Shown: one piece after another, positions 49,172 to 60,900 of the stretch | Numbering within the stretch: position 1 is the stretch's first letter | Layout of the letters: each line of letters opens with the position of its first letter | Assembly (NCBI RefSeq): GCF_002776525.5 | Contig: NC_045441.1 | Coordinates: forward strand, 91,659,298 to 91,723,297 | Length of the DNA stretch: 64,000 nt | Direction: 5' to 3' | Source: Piliocolobus tephrosceles | Lineage: Eukaryota; Chordata; Mammalia; Primates; Cercopithecidae | Notes under the pieces: generated by a model | Seen by the model: only the letters and a program-made list of their open reading frames with translations | Database searches by the model: none | What the model was told of the DNA's origin: nothing | Position numbers and translations under genes: made by a program

Positions 49172-49445
49172 GACTTAAACAATTCTTAATCACTGGGATA
49201 ATATTAAGCAGAATACTTTCATTTAGATGGTAACCTGGGCTTGTAATCCCCAAAAGTGAAGAGTTCCATTCCTGGCATGGCAAAGAAATTCAATCAACTA
49301 AAGAACTTCTATTTTTAAGTAGCCCCAATTCTGAATGGCATAACCTTTATATAGCTCTGATAGGCTAATACAATAGGAAATTTTCAGACTAACCAAGTCA
49401 CTCAAATATTTATCCATTGTATCAAAATCTACAAAGTTCCAGCAC

Positions 49446-49728
49446 CTTCTGGTCTAGGAAACAACAAACTATGGCTTGTGTGCCAAATCCAGCATATATA
49501 TATATATTATATATATATATATAATATATAACATATATATTATTAGAATTATTATATATATATATATAATCTATCTTGGAACACAGCCATGACCATTTGT
49601 TATATATTGTCTGTGGCTATATTTGTGCTAAAATGACAGTGCCAAGTAGTTGTCATAGAGCCTGTATGGCCTATACAGCCTAAAATATTTTCTATTTGGT
49701 CTTTTACAGAAAGTTTGCCAATAACTGT
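49446..49728 (+). mobile_element. hAT-Charlie-like DNA transposon (tentative), AT repeat inside
   Basis: CAACAAACTATGGCTTGTGTGCCAAATCCAGC, then after an AT repeat GGAACACAGCCATGACCATTTG, TATTGTCTGTGGCTATATTTG, GTAGTTGTCATAGAG, TGTATGGCCTATACAGCC and ACAGAAAGTTTGCCAATAACTG, is a widespread MER-type DNA transposon text. I cannot fix the family name. Confidence 0.55.
49493..49570. repeat. (AT)n-rich repeat
   Basis: AT dinucleotide runs with several palindromic interruptions sit inside the DNA transposon. It is prone to length change and hairpin formation. Confidence 0.93.
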
Positions 49729-51624
49729 TTTCTTGCTTACATTTTTGTCAGATAAATATTTTATTCAATGTGTATATCAAGCTGAGTCAAATGTAGTTTT
49801 AATGTTTAGAATGGAACCCTACTATTAATACATACTGAACTTACAGAGTTTTTGTTAGTAGATAGTTCTACAGTGTGGCAATGAATTATAATAGTTCACT
49901 ATAAAAGTTTAACTAATTTGATGGTATCAATGATTAAACCCACACATCAACTCACCCATTTCATAATTACCTTTAGAGACCTTCTCTTCTCTTAAGGACT
50001 ACAGGACTTTCTCTACTACATTTCCCAAGATAGACCTTGCTAACTCTTTTGGCCTTTTGTCCACACAGATCTTAGATCTGTCTATGCATCTTTCTTAACC
50101 AATTCAAGACTTTTTCAACTAAGTGATTTCAAGCAATTATCAAATGATTGGTAAAAAAAAAAATGTATTTGCCATTCGGGCCTTAGACTGCATATGATAT
50201 TTATAATTCATTATTTAGTTAGCAAGCCTGCTGTACTTCATATTTTGAATGCTGAATTATAAGCAAACTTTTTAAATTTAAACCCAACATGAAAAACATA
50301 GTTGTTGCATTGTAAATTACTTAGAGGGAATGTTAGCCTCCCTCTAAGTACACTACCAGGCACTATCCGAGAGCTCTGTCCTAAAGGAACAAAAAAATAG
50401 TAGAACAACTCAAGATTATTAAATATCACAATTTATTGATCAACTTTCAAATACACAGTGAGAAGCTAGGGCAAAGAGAAAACAGATTTACAAGTTTAGG
50501 ACAGAGTACCAAGGAAGGTGGAAGTCCCACTATATATGAATCCTGAAGTACGTAATATTAATATGTTCTGTCTCTCTGTTGCATCAACTTTCTCTTTTAA
50601 TGGTGAGGATACTAAAACCAGATTTGGAGTATAAGCATGGAAGTCCAAAATACATGAGGGGTCTGGTGTCAAAATTAATTCTTGCTATAATGGAGAGACA
50701 CGGGGGAAGGTATACCTGGTCACAGCTGGGAACCAGAGGCCTGCTGAACAGATGTGTCTGTCGTTTGTTTTCTTCGTGTTGCCAGCAGGGGGACAAGTGG
50801 GATACCTCTTTGACCCATATAAATGTAGCATGTTATGCACATTTAGTGGCTTATGTATATTTGACGATTCCATCTCTTCCTCTGTTCAATAAATGCTTTC
50901 CTTGATATCTGACATGTTACTCTACTTCCTTAAACTTAGTTTCATCTATGCTTGTCATTTGTTTCCTTTATTAGCAAAGCCAAATGTCCTTAAATAATAT
51001 GGAAAACAGAAATAGCAAAGCAATACTTTCCAGCAAAATATTATCTGCCAGAGAAATTTCAGAGTCCAAGTAATCCTACTGTCCATTTGATTACTCTGCT
51101 GATGCCCCTGTGGCTGACTTGTACTTCTACTAAACACACTGTGAATATGCTGGCTGCAGGGCTAAGATGGAAAGGCAATGAAAGTGGATAAAGAAACATT
51201 CCTAAATTAACCAGTATGGATATAGTTTCACAAACTCATCACAGCATTTAAAAATAATTTTTCAGATATCTATGAGGACATTGCAACATTAACCTATGTT
51301 GATATTTCAAATTGGTTCTGCTCTCAAATAGACTACTGCGCCCTAGTCTATATCCAAAGATACATAAACCCTTTTCATGTGTATTTCCATTCTAAGATGA
51401 TTCCATAGAAGTCTCCAATAACTGAATTATTTAATGCTAATGTGGCAGAGTATGTGAAATTACCCACCACTTACTTCAGAGCCTTCTCTGTTATGTAGGT
51501 TTCTCTTTCCACAAATGCCCAAGTCCTCAACTGTGTGGAATGAAGACAGGATTAGGGCAGAGGAACACCTGCCAAACTGGCATTTTAAGCCTAGGTAGTC
51601 CCAAGTTCAGCTCTCTCATACTGG
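49729..51624. other. Intergenic stretch with a CTCF-like motif, no gene seen
   Basis: This is unassigned sequence. The 108-codon plus frame (50579-50905) has no family resemblance. CCATATAAATG at about 50817 and AATAAATGC at 50888 give it a weak LTR-like look, but no boundaries are visible. Confidence 0.45.
50779..50797 (+). promoter_or_regulatory. Candidate CTCF-binding motif
   Basis: TTGCCAGCAGGGGGACAAG matches the CTCF core (CCAGCAGGGGG then A in place of C) on the plus strand, about 7 kb beyond the CD36 poly(A) region. Confidence 0.45.
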
Positions 51625-51635
51625 CCTCATTCACT

Positions 51636-51946
51636 CTTTGTTTTAGAGACAGGGTTTCACTCTGTTGCCCAGGCTGGAATGCAGCGGTGTGATCGTAGCT
51701 CACAGCAGCCTGAAACTCCTGGGCTCAAGGGATTCTCCTGCCTCAGCCTCCCAAATAGCTGGGACTACAGATACAGGCCATCACATGCAACTAATTAAAA
51801 AAAAAATTTCTTTTTCTTTTTTTTGTAGAGACAGGGTCTTGCTATGTTGCCCAGGCTGGTCACAAACTCCTGTCCTCAAGCCATACTCCCAACTTGGCCT
51901 CCCAGCATGCTGGGATTACATGCATGAGACACTGTGCCCAGCCTTA
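51636..51946 (-). mobile_element. AluJ-like Alu with exact target duplication
   Basis: Old antisense Alu flanked by CCTCATTCACT (51625-51635 and 51947-51957). J-type features include GCTCACAGCAGCCTGAAACTCC and GGGTCTTGCTATGTTGCCCAGG. The 140-codon frame across it is an Alu artefact. Confidence 0.94.
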
Positions 51947-51957
51947 CCTCATTCACT

Positions 51958-53290
51958 TCTATATAACAGTATAGACTTTCTCCACTGTAAATACTCTTCT
52001 TTGAATTTTCTTCTCTTTATCTCCTGCCTTGCTTCTGCTCCCTACTCCACTACAGACACGCAGCAAGCAGACCATCTAGCAATCTAACTCAGTTTTGTGC
52101 TCAGAGTAAAACTCCAGTGCTATTATTCAGTATACATTTATAAAACAGAAAGCTACTCAATCCTGAAGAAGCGCTTTATTCAGATGAATAATTTTTATCT
52201 CAAAGTCTAGGACCTGTCTCCAATTTTAGTATCCCTTATCTGCTCCTAACCTATCCCTTACTTTACATGTAGCAAATATATTTGTCATTAATACTGTCAA
52301 GTAGATCAAATAACACATTCCAGCAAATCAAAGGAGTATAAAGTTTAATACCACTTCACCCTCTACTCTGCCATATAGATTAGCTTTATTACTGTTTGAA
52401 AATGTCATTTACAAGCTCAACAGGGCAAATTATAAAACTTAGTGGAATATTTATAGCAACATTTTCAGGCCTGATGAACTTCCCCCTCATCTCAGTATGC
52501 TTATGTCCTTCTGTTAATACATCAAAATAACACCAGCAACAGGTCAAATAAAACTCTTACAGCTAGTCAAACTTCAGTGGCTTAAATCAGGGCTTTTCCA
52601 AAAGTTCATGTATCTGTGAATTTCTTAAAGATTCCTGTTAAACTGTGGATTCTGATTCAGTGGTTCTCAGGACCAGAGATTCTGCATTTTTCACAGATTC
52701 CCAGGTGATGTTGAGGCTGTTCATCTAAGATTCATGTAATTAAAGCAAAATTTTAAAATATTTATATTAATCCTAGCTATGTCACAGCTCCATGAGTATG
52801 TAGAATGAAATGTTTTGCAATGTGTAGATTATACTACTAGCATCTGGGAACAGTTGGAAAAACGAAACAGGAGTGATATGTAAAAAAGTCATGAAAGGAT
52901 AATAGCTCATATAAAACTGTAGTAACAATATCAAACAATATGGAAGTCAACTACGTTCAAAAATAAAAATATAAAGCAAAACCATTTTTCTAATAACAAA
53001 AGTATTTATTTTCAGAAATATTTTAAAATTCACTTTACCTTTGAACCACAAAAGGAAAAAGCAGAGTGTTCCTTTTATGTATTTGATACAAATATAAAAC
53101 ATAACTCAGTTTTAGTTCATTAGCTCAGCTCGGTGAAAATAGCTCAGGAAAAATCAGTCATAGGTAATACTGTTGGTATATGCAGGAAACCACAAGGGAC
53201 AACATTGAGTTCAAAATCCACTTAGAATTGTAGACAGGCCACAAGAGGCAGGTGAAGAGAGCAGCCAAAGAGTCACTAATACATTGGACT
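51958..53290. other. Intergenic stretch with one MER5A-like fragment
   Basis: A MER5A-like piece lies at about 52588-52725 (AAAAGTTCATGTATCTGTGAA...GATTCTGATTCAG...ATTCTGCATTTTT...CCCAGGTGATG). The rest is AT-rich and unassigned. Part of this region could hold the alternative CD36 exon 15, but nothing in the sequence shows it. Confidence 0.45.
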
Positions 53291-53364
53291 TCAAACAGAA
53301 AAACTGAAATGTCGGTTGGTACACACCTCAAACAGAAAAACTGAAATGTCGGTTGGTACACACC
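53291..53364. repeat. Perfect 37-bp tandem duplication
   Basis: Two identical head-to-tail units (53291-53327 and 53328-53364) start TCAAACAGAAAAACTGAAAT and end ...GTTGGTACACACC. The identity suggests a recent event. Confidence 0.95.
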
Positions 53365-53440
53365 TAAAACAAACTCCAACTAGAAAGATAATTATGTAGC
53401 TCAGACATTGATAACAGGTTAAGAAATTTGTACATGTTTA

Positions 53441-53731
53441 CTTTTTTTTTTGAGATAAGAGTCTCGCTCTGTCACCAGGCTGGAGTGCAGTGGCGTGATC
53501 TTGGTTCACTGCAACCTCGGCTTCCCAGGCTCAAGCGATTCTCCTGTCTCAGTCTCCAGAGCAGCTGGGACTACAGGCATGGGCCACCACACCCCGCTAA
53601 TTTTTGTATTTTTAGTACAGACGAGGTTTCACCATGTTGGCCAGAATGGTCTTGATCTCCTGACCTCATGATCCACCTGCCTCAGCCTCCCGAAGTGCTG
53701 GGATTACAGGCGTGAGCCACCATGCCTGGCC
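53441..53731 (-). mobile_element. Alu (S-like)
   Basis: Antisense dimeric Alu from CTTTTTTTTTTGAGATAAGAG to GCCTGGCC. The flanks share a rough ACATGTTTA / CATGTATA. Confidence 0.93.
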
Positions 53732-56700
53732 ATGTATACATCTTAACACGAATATTTTCAGAGAGAACCATTGTGTGCATAGCTGTATTTTTTTCTTGAA
53801 ATGATACCCACCTTCACCCCTTTCTGTCGGAACCGAAAGCTACATAGCTTCTTCTATTTCTTCATGCACTTGTTAGAAGCAATATGCATTAACCTATTTT
53901 CCGATGCTGTTGATTCTCTAATCTGTTAATCAATTTGCAGATGCTATTGATTTTCAAACCTGTTATGAGTAACTGCTATAATTCTGTGGTTAATAACCAA
54001 CTTTGGAAAGAAAATGTGCTTCTACCAAAGGATACAATTTTTCTAAGACTAAAACATATAAATTCATCCATGAGCAATTGCAAGTGTCCAAACATTTACC
54101 CTTTCTGAGCAACATTCACTTCACCAGGGCAAAACAAAGTCACACATGTAACATATTCCCCAAATTGCCCCACTCCTACCACAGTGCACATGCGTGTGCA
54201 CACACACATTTCCAAACCCCAGATTTCATGTAACAAAACCTCCCCTTCTTTAAGTAATTGTTTCTCCTACTGCATATTTTTAATCTCGTTGTCTTTGTGT
54301 ATGAATTCTTTCCTCTTGTATTCCTTTTACAGAATTTGAGAAATGAAACAATGAGGAATGATAAACATTATACATGTATTCAAACAATATTAAAGACATA
54401 TAGGTCAAAACCTTTTCTGATATCTAAATGCTATGAGATTATCCCTGTATTAAGATCTGAGTAATGATTAGTCATAATATACAGGTCAATATGTATATTC
54501 TCATCCAATTATCTTTAGAAGATTCTACATTATATAACTCAGCCCTACATGTCTTGATGATTAAGAAAAAAAACTTTATATTAGAGGGACATGTCCACAA
54601 ATATCCTAATATTCTAATGCAAATAAAACTTGTATTATCAGAATAACATGTCTACAATGTTATCTTACGCATTAATATCTTGGACAGATACTTTTATCCT
54701 CCCAGTTAAAAGGAGAGGCACTAACTATGCTTTACGCACCTTCAGAGATTCAAAAGATCTTTCCAAACAGGTAGAATCTTGGTTTGTGGCTTTTCCATAG
54801 GAATGCTCAGCATTTACCCTGGCAGCTTTCATAAGGAGGCTAAGTTATTTTCAATTTTAGTATCCAAACAGGCCAGTTACTACTCCTTTGTCCTGTATCC
54901 TTCTGTGAGTAAAACACAAGATAGAATTTGGTTTGTCTTCCCTTTCTTTTTAGGAGGACTAACGCTCTCAGAAATAAATGAACCCCTGCTAAAGAAAGCA
55001 GGGTTACCTATTAATGTGTCTCCTTATGAAAAAGCAAAAACCCTTACAATTGTCCTACTGCTGTAAAGGATGAAACCAAATGTCTTTTTTGTTCTTCAAT
55101 TAACTTAAAAAATTAGCCTAGAGTGGTCAAAATTTAGAAAGCATATTTCAGCAAGAACTATGGATTTATAAAGAAATGTGGATTTAGATAAAATATACTT
55201 CGGACGGAAAATGAGGATAAACATTTTATGATACAACAGGAACTAGAAAATGCACAGGAATTTAAGGAAGAACATTTTTTAATGATTGAAACCAGTCTTT
55301 ATGAGGCGATTATGATGCAAAAAATATTACAATGAATAATGCATAGTCTATTCTTTGTAATATTTCATACAATAATTCCTTTATCATTTACATCTCAATG
55401 CTAGGAAAGCATTCTGAAGATGCCAAGCATAAGTTGCAACTGAGTACAAAAAACAGCAAAATTTACTCTATTATTTCCAGAAGAATTGCAGAACAGAGAA
55501 TAAAAGTCCTTAAAATATGAATAGCTAAGGTGTGCTAAAATGTTGTCCATTTGCATGATCAGTGACAAAATATATAAGCCCATAAAGAAAAGAGTTATAC
55601 TTGCTGTATGAAGGAATTCATAGAGAAATATGAGTCATAAGCGAATTATTTATAAATGTCTTTCAAAATATTTGGTGTGCATGAAATGCAATATGCTGAT
55701 GGTCCTGGAGACTGTTGCAATTGAAAGATGATGGTGTTTTCCCCTGGATGAGGATGACAGGAATGCAGGGCCTAGGATTTGTTGAGAATGTCCACTCTTC
55801 TGAATTGGCCACCCAGAAACCAATTATTGAATCAGAACAACACAAAGAAACTCGTTTGTGCTTGAGCCAGGTCTGTAGAAATGGAAATCAATTCAGTTGT
55901 GGAAATGATGAATTTTAAAAGCTGCTGGAGTTTTTTGTGCAAGGTAGAGATTTTCATAACATCTCAATAATCCTTTTGAAATGTGCAGTTGCTTAATACA
56001 AAAAAAGAAATAGTGCCACCATTTCTTCAACTAAAAGATAAGGTGTGCTTTGTAAAAGTAAAGCATATCCAATTTTCATCCTGTAGGTCAGTATTACCCA
56101 GGGTCATGACGTAGCTGGTGCATAAATGTGAAGAATCATTTGCTGCCTGTAAAGTGGAGGAAATAGTACTAATCAGAAAGCAGTGGAATATTACAACGAA
56201 TAATACTTAAATTTTATATCTGAGATATCATACTTTTTATTAATCAATCAGTTCAATTTCTCTAGCTGCAGAGAGAAGTTCTCTAATGGGCTTCACCAAT
56301 AAGACAAAACACATTCCTATTCCAGAAAGGCACATAAAAAGGGTGCTTCTCAACCCTCAAGACCAGCACACACCAGACCAGGTAGCTAGAGTCCATCTGC
56401 CCTGGACCAGCATTTCCATACCCTTCAGACCAACTTCCATGTAAAGGTGTATGTACTACTTTCAAAAGGACCATTGGGTTATTTTCCTTGTGACCCCCTG
56501 AGTGAAACCACACATTAGCTCCGCCATCTTACACTTTGCTCCTTCTTGCATACCTGTCTTCTTACTTGTTCCTATTGTTCACAAATCTGCCCAAAGATAT
56601 AATTTTTATAATATTAAAAGCTGAACTTTGCTTAAGCAATCTACATCTTTTGTGATTCTTCTAAATCTAGTAAATCAAGTAATCAACAGTTTATTCTCTG

Positions 56701-57904
56701 CTTGTAAAAAAAAGGGCAGTAATTTTTCCTTATAAAAATCAAATATATGAGCAAAACGAATATATTCATTGACAAAGTTGCTCCAGCAAGCCTTGAATTT
56801 TTTATTATAATTTAGCTATAAATAGACCCAAGGAATCTGACATCCAAGCATCATTAAGCAATCATAAAATGTAATTTTAATTCTGAATACTTAAAAACAT
56901 CTTTGTGACTTCTACATTTCCTTTTATTAAGTATGCTTTCCCATTAGGACAAGTTTTTTTTGTTATTTTGTTTTACTTTTCAGTGGATGATCTCTTCTAT
57001 TACATAGTCATACAAATACCTTTGTTTAGTCGTAATTTGTCAGTAGGCTAATGACAGGTATTGAAAGTAATATTTAATGTTTTATAATGTAAATATTTTA
57101 GGCTAGCATTTTGAAGACATTCTGTCCAAATAGTTTGGAGGCAGAATTATTGTCTTTTTGGTGACTAAATAGTGGTAGAAGTGATTAGAACCAAAGATTA
57201 GGTTGCCTTCTCAAACACAAGCTCTCAATCTCACAAAAGGAAATTGTGGGTCCCCAGATTCCACTTTAACTGATTTATGCTTTGGTAATAGACAATTCAA
57301 ATTTATAATTTCATGGAAAACCTCTAGAAGATAGAATGGATGCTGATGAATCCAGGCTATTGGAAAATCATGCAATTGTATTGGGGATTAGATGAGATAC
57401 AGAATCTTTAGCATGTACTGGCACATAGTAAACAAATAAGTTAAAATAAGTTATTATAGCACATATACTGCTTTTATTTACATTGTCTTGAGGTGAAGAA
57501 AAATAGGGAGAAAGTAAAAAGTTCTTCCCTACAGGCGACACAAATGCTACCTGCGATAAATAAAAAAAGGTTCTCCATTTTATGTATAGGAGTGCATGGA
57601 CAATAATATCTGAAGCACAGAGGCCTAAAGTCTCTCTACAATTCTGCCAAAACTCTTGTACACATCTCTTTTTTCCTCTAAACTCTGAGTACTTGGTTTT
57701 ACTATGTCAAACACTATTTTCCCCTATTTCCTGATACTATCATATTCAAATTTTCGTTCAGGACTTTTCTGGATTTGGAAAACGCATGGCCAGCATGTCT
57801 ACATGCAGCAATCCTGTTCTTATGAAACCATTTCCTAGTCAATTATTTTTAAATATCAGATAATTTAATATATAACTAGCTATATAATTGAGAAATGAAC
57901 CAGT
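53732..57904. other. Sequence downstream of CD36 exon 14, no gene shown
   Basis: This is mostly unassigned AT-rich DNA. A diverged 37-bp tandem repeat lies at 53903-53965 (GATGCTGTTGATTC / GATGCTATTGATTT). A sense MIR-like scrap lies at about 57360-57460. 56240-56540 on the minus strand has a possible LTR-like look (AAGATGGCGGAGC..., AATAAA near 56240), but no boundaries are seen. If CD36 uses an exon 15 as in human, it should lie in this stretch. The 95-codon frame at 54779-55066 is not supported. Confidence 0.45.
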
Positions 57905-60900
57905 CAATTTTGGACAAGTTTTGCACAAGTGCTATATTTGTGCTAATGTTACAATGGTCACAAGTACATCTTTTATCTCATTTCTCCCAGAATTAAAGAT
58001 ATACTTTAGTGATCTGCTTGATAATATTTATAGGTTTATTTACTTATATTTAAAAATGATTATTGGCTAGACATGTCTAGAAATATATATGGCCTAACTT
58101 CTCTTTGATAAAATGAAAACAATATATAAGCTAATATTACTGAAGCAATATTTTTTGGTATGTACTTACTTATTTTATTGGTTTTGATCTGCATGCACAA
58201 TACGAAATCATAAAAGCAACAAACATCACCACACCAACACTGAGTAAGATCATTTCTATCAGGCCAAGGAGGTTTATTTTTCCAGTTACTTGACTTCTGA
58301 ACATCTTTGCCTTCTCATCACCAATGGTCCCAGTCTGTAATCAAGTTAATAATCAACATTATTTGGGTATATTAGTAAACAAAATATTCAAACCCTTCAA
58401 TTGCCTATCACCCTTTTTTCTAACACCTCTATTGGTGTTAGTCATCAGTGTCTACAAGACAAGTCAATGGAATTCCTTTTGCATGTCAAGAAAGGCAATT
58501 AAGTGCCAGATAGGGTATAGCACTCTTCAATGTACTAGGATTCATTTGCTCTTCAGAACAATCTCAGAATGATTTCCCAAAGGGTGTTTCACCGTGACAA
58601 AGGGTCACCAGTTCCACTTGCTCCAAAGACTTATTCAATGCTTTTCCTACTTTATAGCTAATCAATGCATGGATTTATACTAAAAATCCCTTGTCAGGCA
58701 ATAGGATAGACTGTCCTAAGACAAATGTTACAACAAGAAAACATGTTTAATAGATGAATTTTTGAAGAAAATCTTATAGGAAATGTTTTCTAAAACCTGA
58801 ACTTGATATTGTTGTGCAATTAGGTTATCTCAAATAGGTTTAATAAATGTCTACTCATCCATATGGGAAATGGAAATACATATAGCTTTAAATACTATAC
58901 ATTCTTTTGAAACATCAAGAGCTTGTTTATTGCTTTAATAACAGCTGAAAATACAAACCTCATTAAGCCAAAGAATAGGCACAATATAGTTCCTCTTCAG
59001 ACGCTTTAATACTCTGTAAAATACATTGAAAATAATTATGAACATATAAACTAATATTTATACATAACAAACTTTAAAATAAATGTTCAGAAATTAGTTG
59101 CTGTTGCTAATTTGGTTTTGTTCCTGTAATGACTCATGCACATTTTAATATAGTTGTTTTTTACTTCCTTTGCTCTTACGTGTCTTCTAATCACATTGAT
59201 TTTTTTCCCAAGTATGGATTTTCCCTTTCAATAAATTCTCGGGGGACATTGTCATAGAAATTTTTGGGCAGCTAACAAAATGAGACTATCAAATGCTCAA
59301 ATAAAACTATTCCAAAATCTGTGCAAGTACCATTTCAATAAACACAAGATATGGTACTAAGCTATAGGTGAAATTTGTCGTAAGCATTTAATAATGATTG
59401 TTTGGTGACATTAAGCGAAAGATAATTGATATTGGATGTTCTTTCCACTTACTTACATAGATTTAGTCATGTTCTTACAAGAAGATACTACAGATTTTAT
59501 CAAAATAACCATTTTCAAGAGACTCACTGAATTTTGTTTGATGGCTTGACCAATAGGTTGATCTGCAGCCGTTTTGCAAATTGTAAAGTGAATCCAGTTA
59601 TCTAAAAAGAGAACAACTAAATAATTACCAACTTTTTAAAACATTCTTTTATACTATTCAAAAAATTACCAACTTTTTAAAACATTCTTTTATACTATTC
59701 AAAACTTATTTTTCTCACAGCAGAAGAGAAGGTAGTAACTTAAGGTTAAACAGGACTACTTGAAACTTTTAAAACTCTCTATATAGTTATATTTATATAT
59801 ACATGCATCCATATAGATACACAATTTATTTGCCCAATTGAATGTCAAGGTTTTAGTTAGATTTGTGATTTACTTGGAATGGTTTAAAGAAATCAACAAC
59901 AAAATATAAGATCTCAGATAATTCCTGGTCAAATATATATGCTGTTAGAATCCATGTATCATTAGTTATAATACTACTTGTGTTATTGTTTAAACTAAAA
60001 CATGACTAGTAAAATTCTAGAATTTCATTTACTTTTTGAAAAGGAAAATACAAAAATAAAGATTAAAACTGTTGTGCTATAACAATTTTATACATTTTAA
60101 CAATAAGTATAGTCAAACTCACATATACTCACTCTTTGAATTTTACATAATATACAATAACTCCTCATATAAGCATAATTTTATATAAATATTTTAAGCT
60201 AATTAGAATCACTTCATAAACAACAATAGGAAAAAATCGACCTAAGTTTCAGTAACTTAAAATAATGTGATTCAATAACTATGATTAGTGTTATCTCCAA
60301 GATTATTTTTATTTCAATTGTATTGTTTAAAATAGCAACCAAATCAGATCAATAATGTGTTTTCTTACAGGTTCAATATCCAAGTATGTCCTATGTTCTT
60401 CTTCATTTGGGTTTAATCCATCAGTAGTTTCTGAAACATCAGGACTTGCATATAGAAAATGAGGAAGTGAAATGTACACAGGTTTCCCTGAAGACAAGTT
60501 TTAAGAGTCAATTGGAATTAATAGTTTCCTTCATTTCATATAACACTCAAAAAATATTTCCACAAAACTAAAACTTCTTAAATTAAAAATAAATAAATAT
60601 TTGGTTTTTAACACGGGTGCGGAAGAATTATGTTAGTTGATTTCTACTGTAAACCCCTTCAGTATTAATTTTAGATATGTAAAGTTTTGTTGATGAACCC
60701 AAAGTTTCAACTATATATGGTCAGCTTTCAGGCAGTAATATATCTAGGGACTAAGAATTTATTTAACAGTAGTCTTTTTCTTTCTTCCTCCATACCCATG
60801 GTAGTATGATAAATATGTACAGTACAAGCTAGTCTCCAAATTTTATGTTTAACTCTAGCTTTAGATACATACTGAAAATATATTTACCTGTACCATTTTC

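Larger units (their letters stand above)
57905..58169 (-). other. CD36: CD36 exon 14 3' UTR
   Basis: The sequence after the stop reads as a near copy of the human CD36 3' UTR as I recall it: AT-rich, with the TCTAGACATGTCTAG palindrome near 58067-58081. It ends near a poly(A) region at about 57905-57915. The exact cleavage site is not visible. In human some transcripts splice past this UTR to a separate exon 15. I could not locate that exon here. Confidence 0.75.

Noticed and set aside
50579..50905. 108-codon plus-strand frame followed by AATAAA.
   Set aside because: No similarity to a known protein and no exon signals. The AATAAA alone does not support a gene.
51665..52087. 140-codon plus-strand frame with the sequence type LECSGVIVAHSSLKLLGS.
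   Set aside because: This is the translation of an antisense Alu running into flank. Similar frames in the other Alus were dropped for the same reason.
54779..55066. 95-codon plus-strand frame downstream of CD36.
   Set aside because: No recognisable domain, and the opposite strand to CD36. I could not support a gene or a processed pseudogene.
59087..59271. Apparent 60-codon open stretch on the minus strand in CD36 intron 12, considered as an alternative exon.
   Set aside because: On recounting the A run at 59202-59208 the frame meets TGA after 26 codons. It also has no donor in frame and no known isoform.
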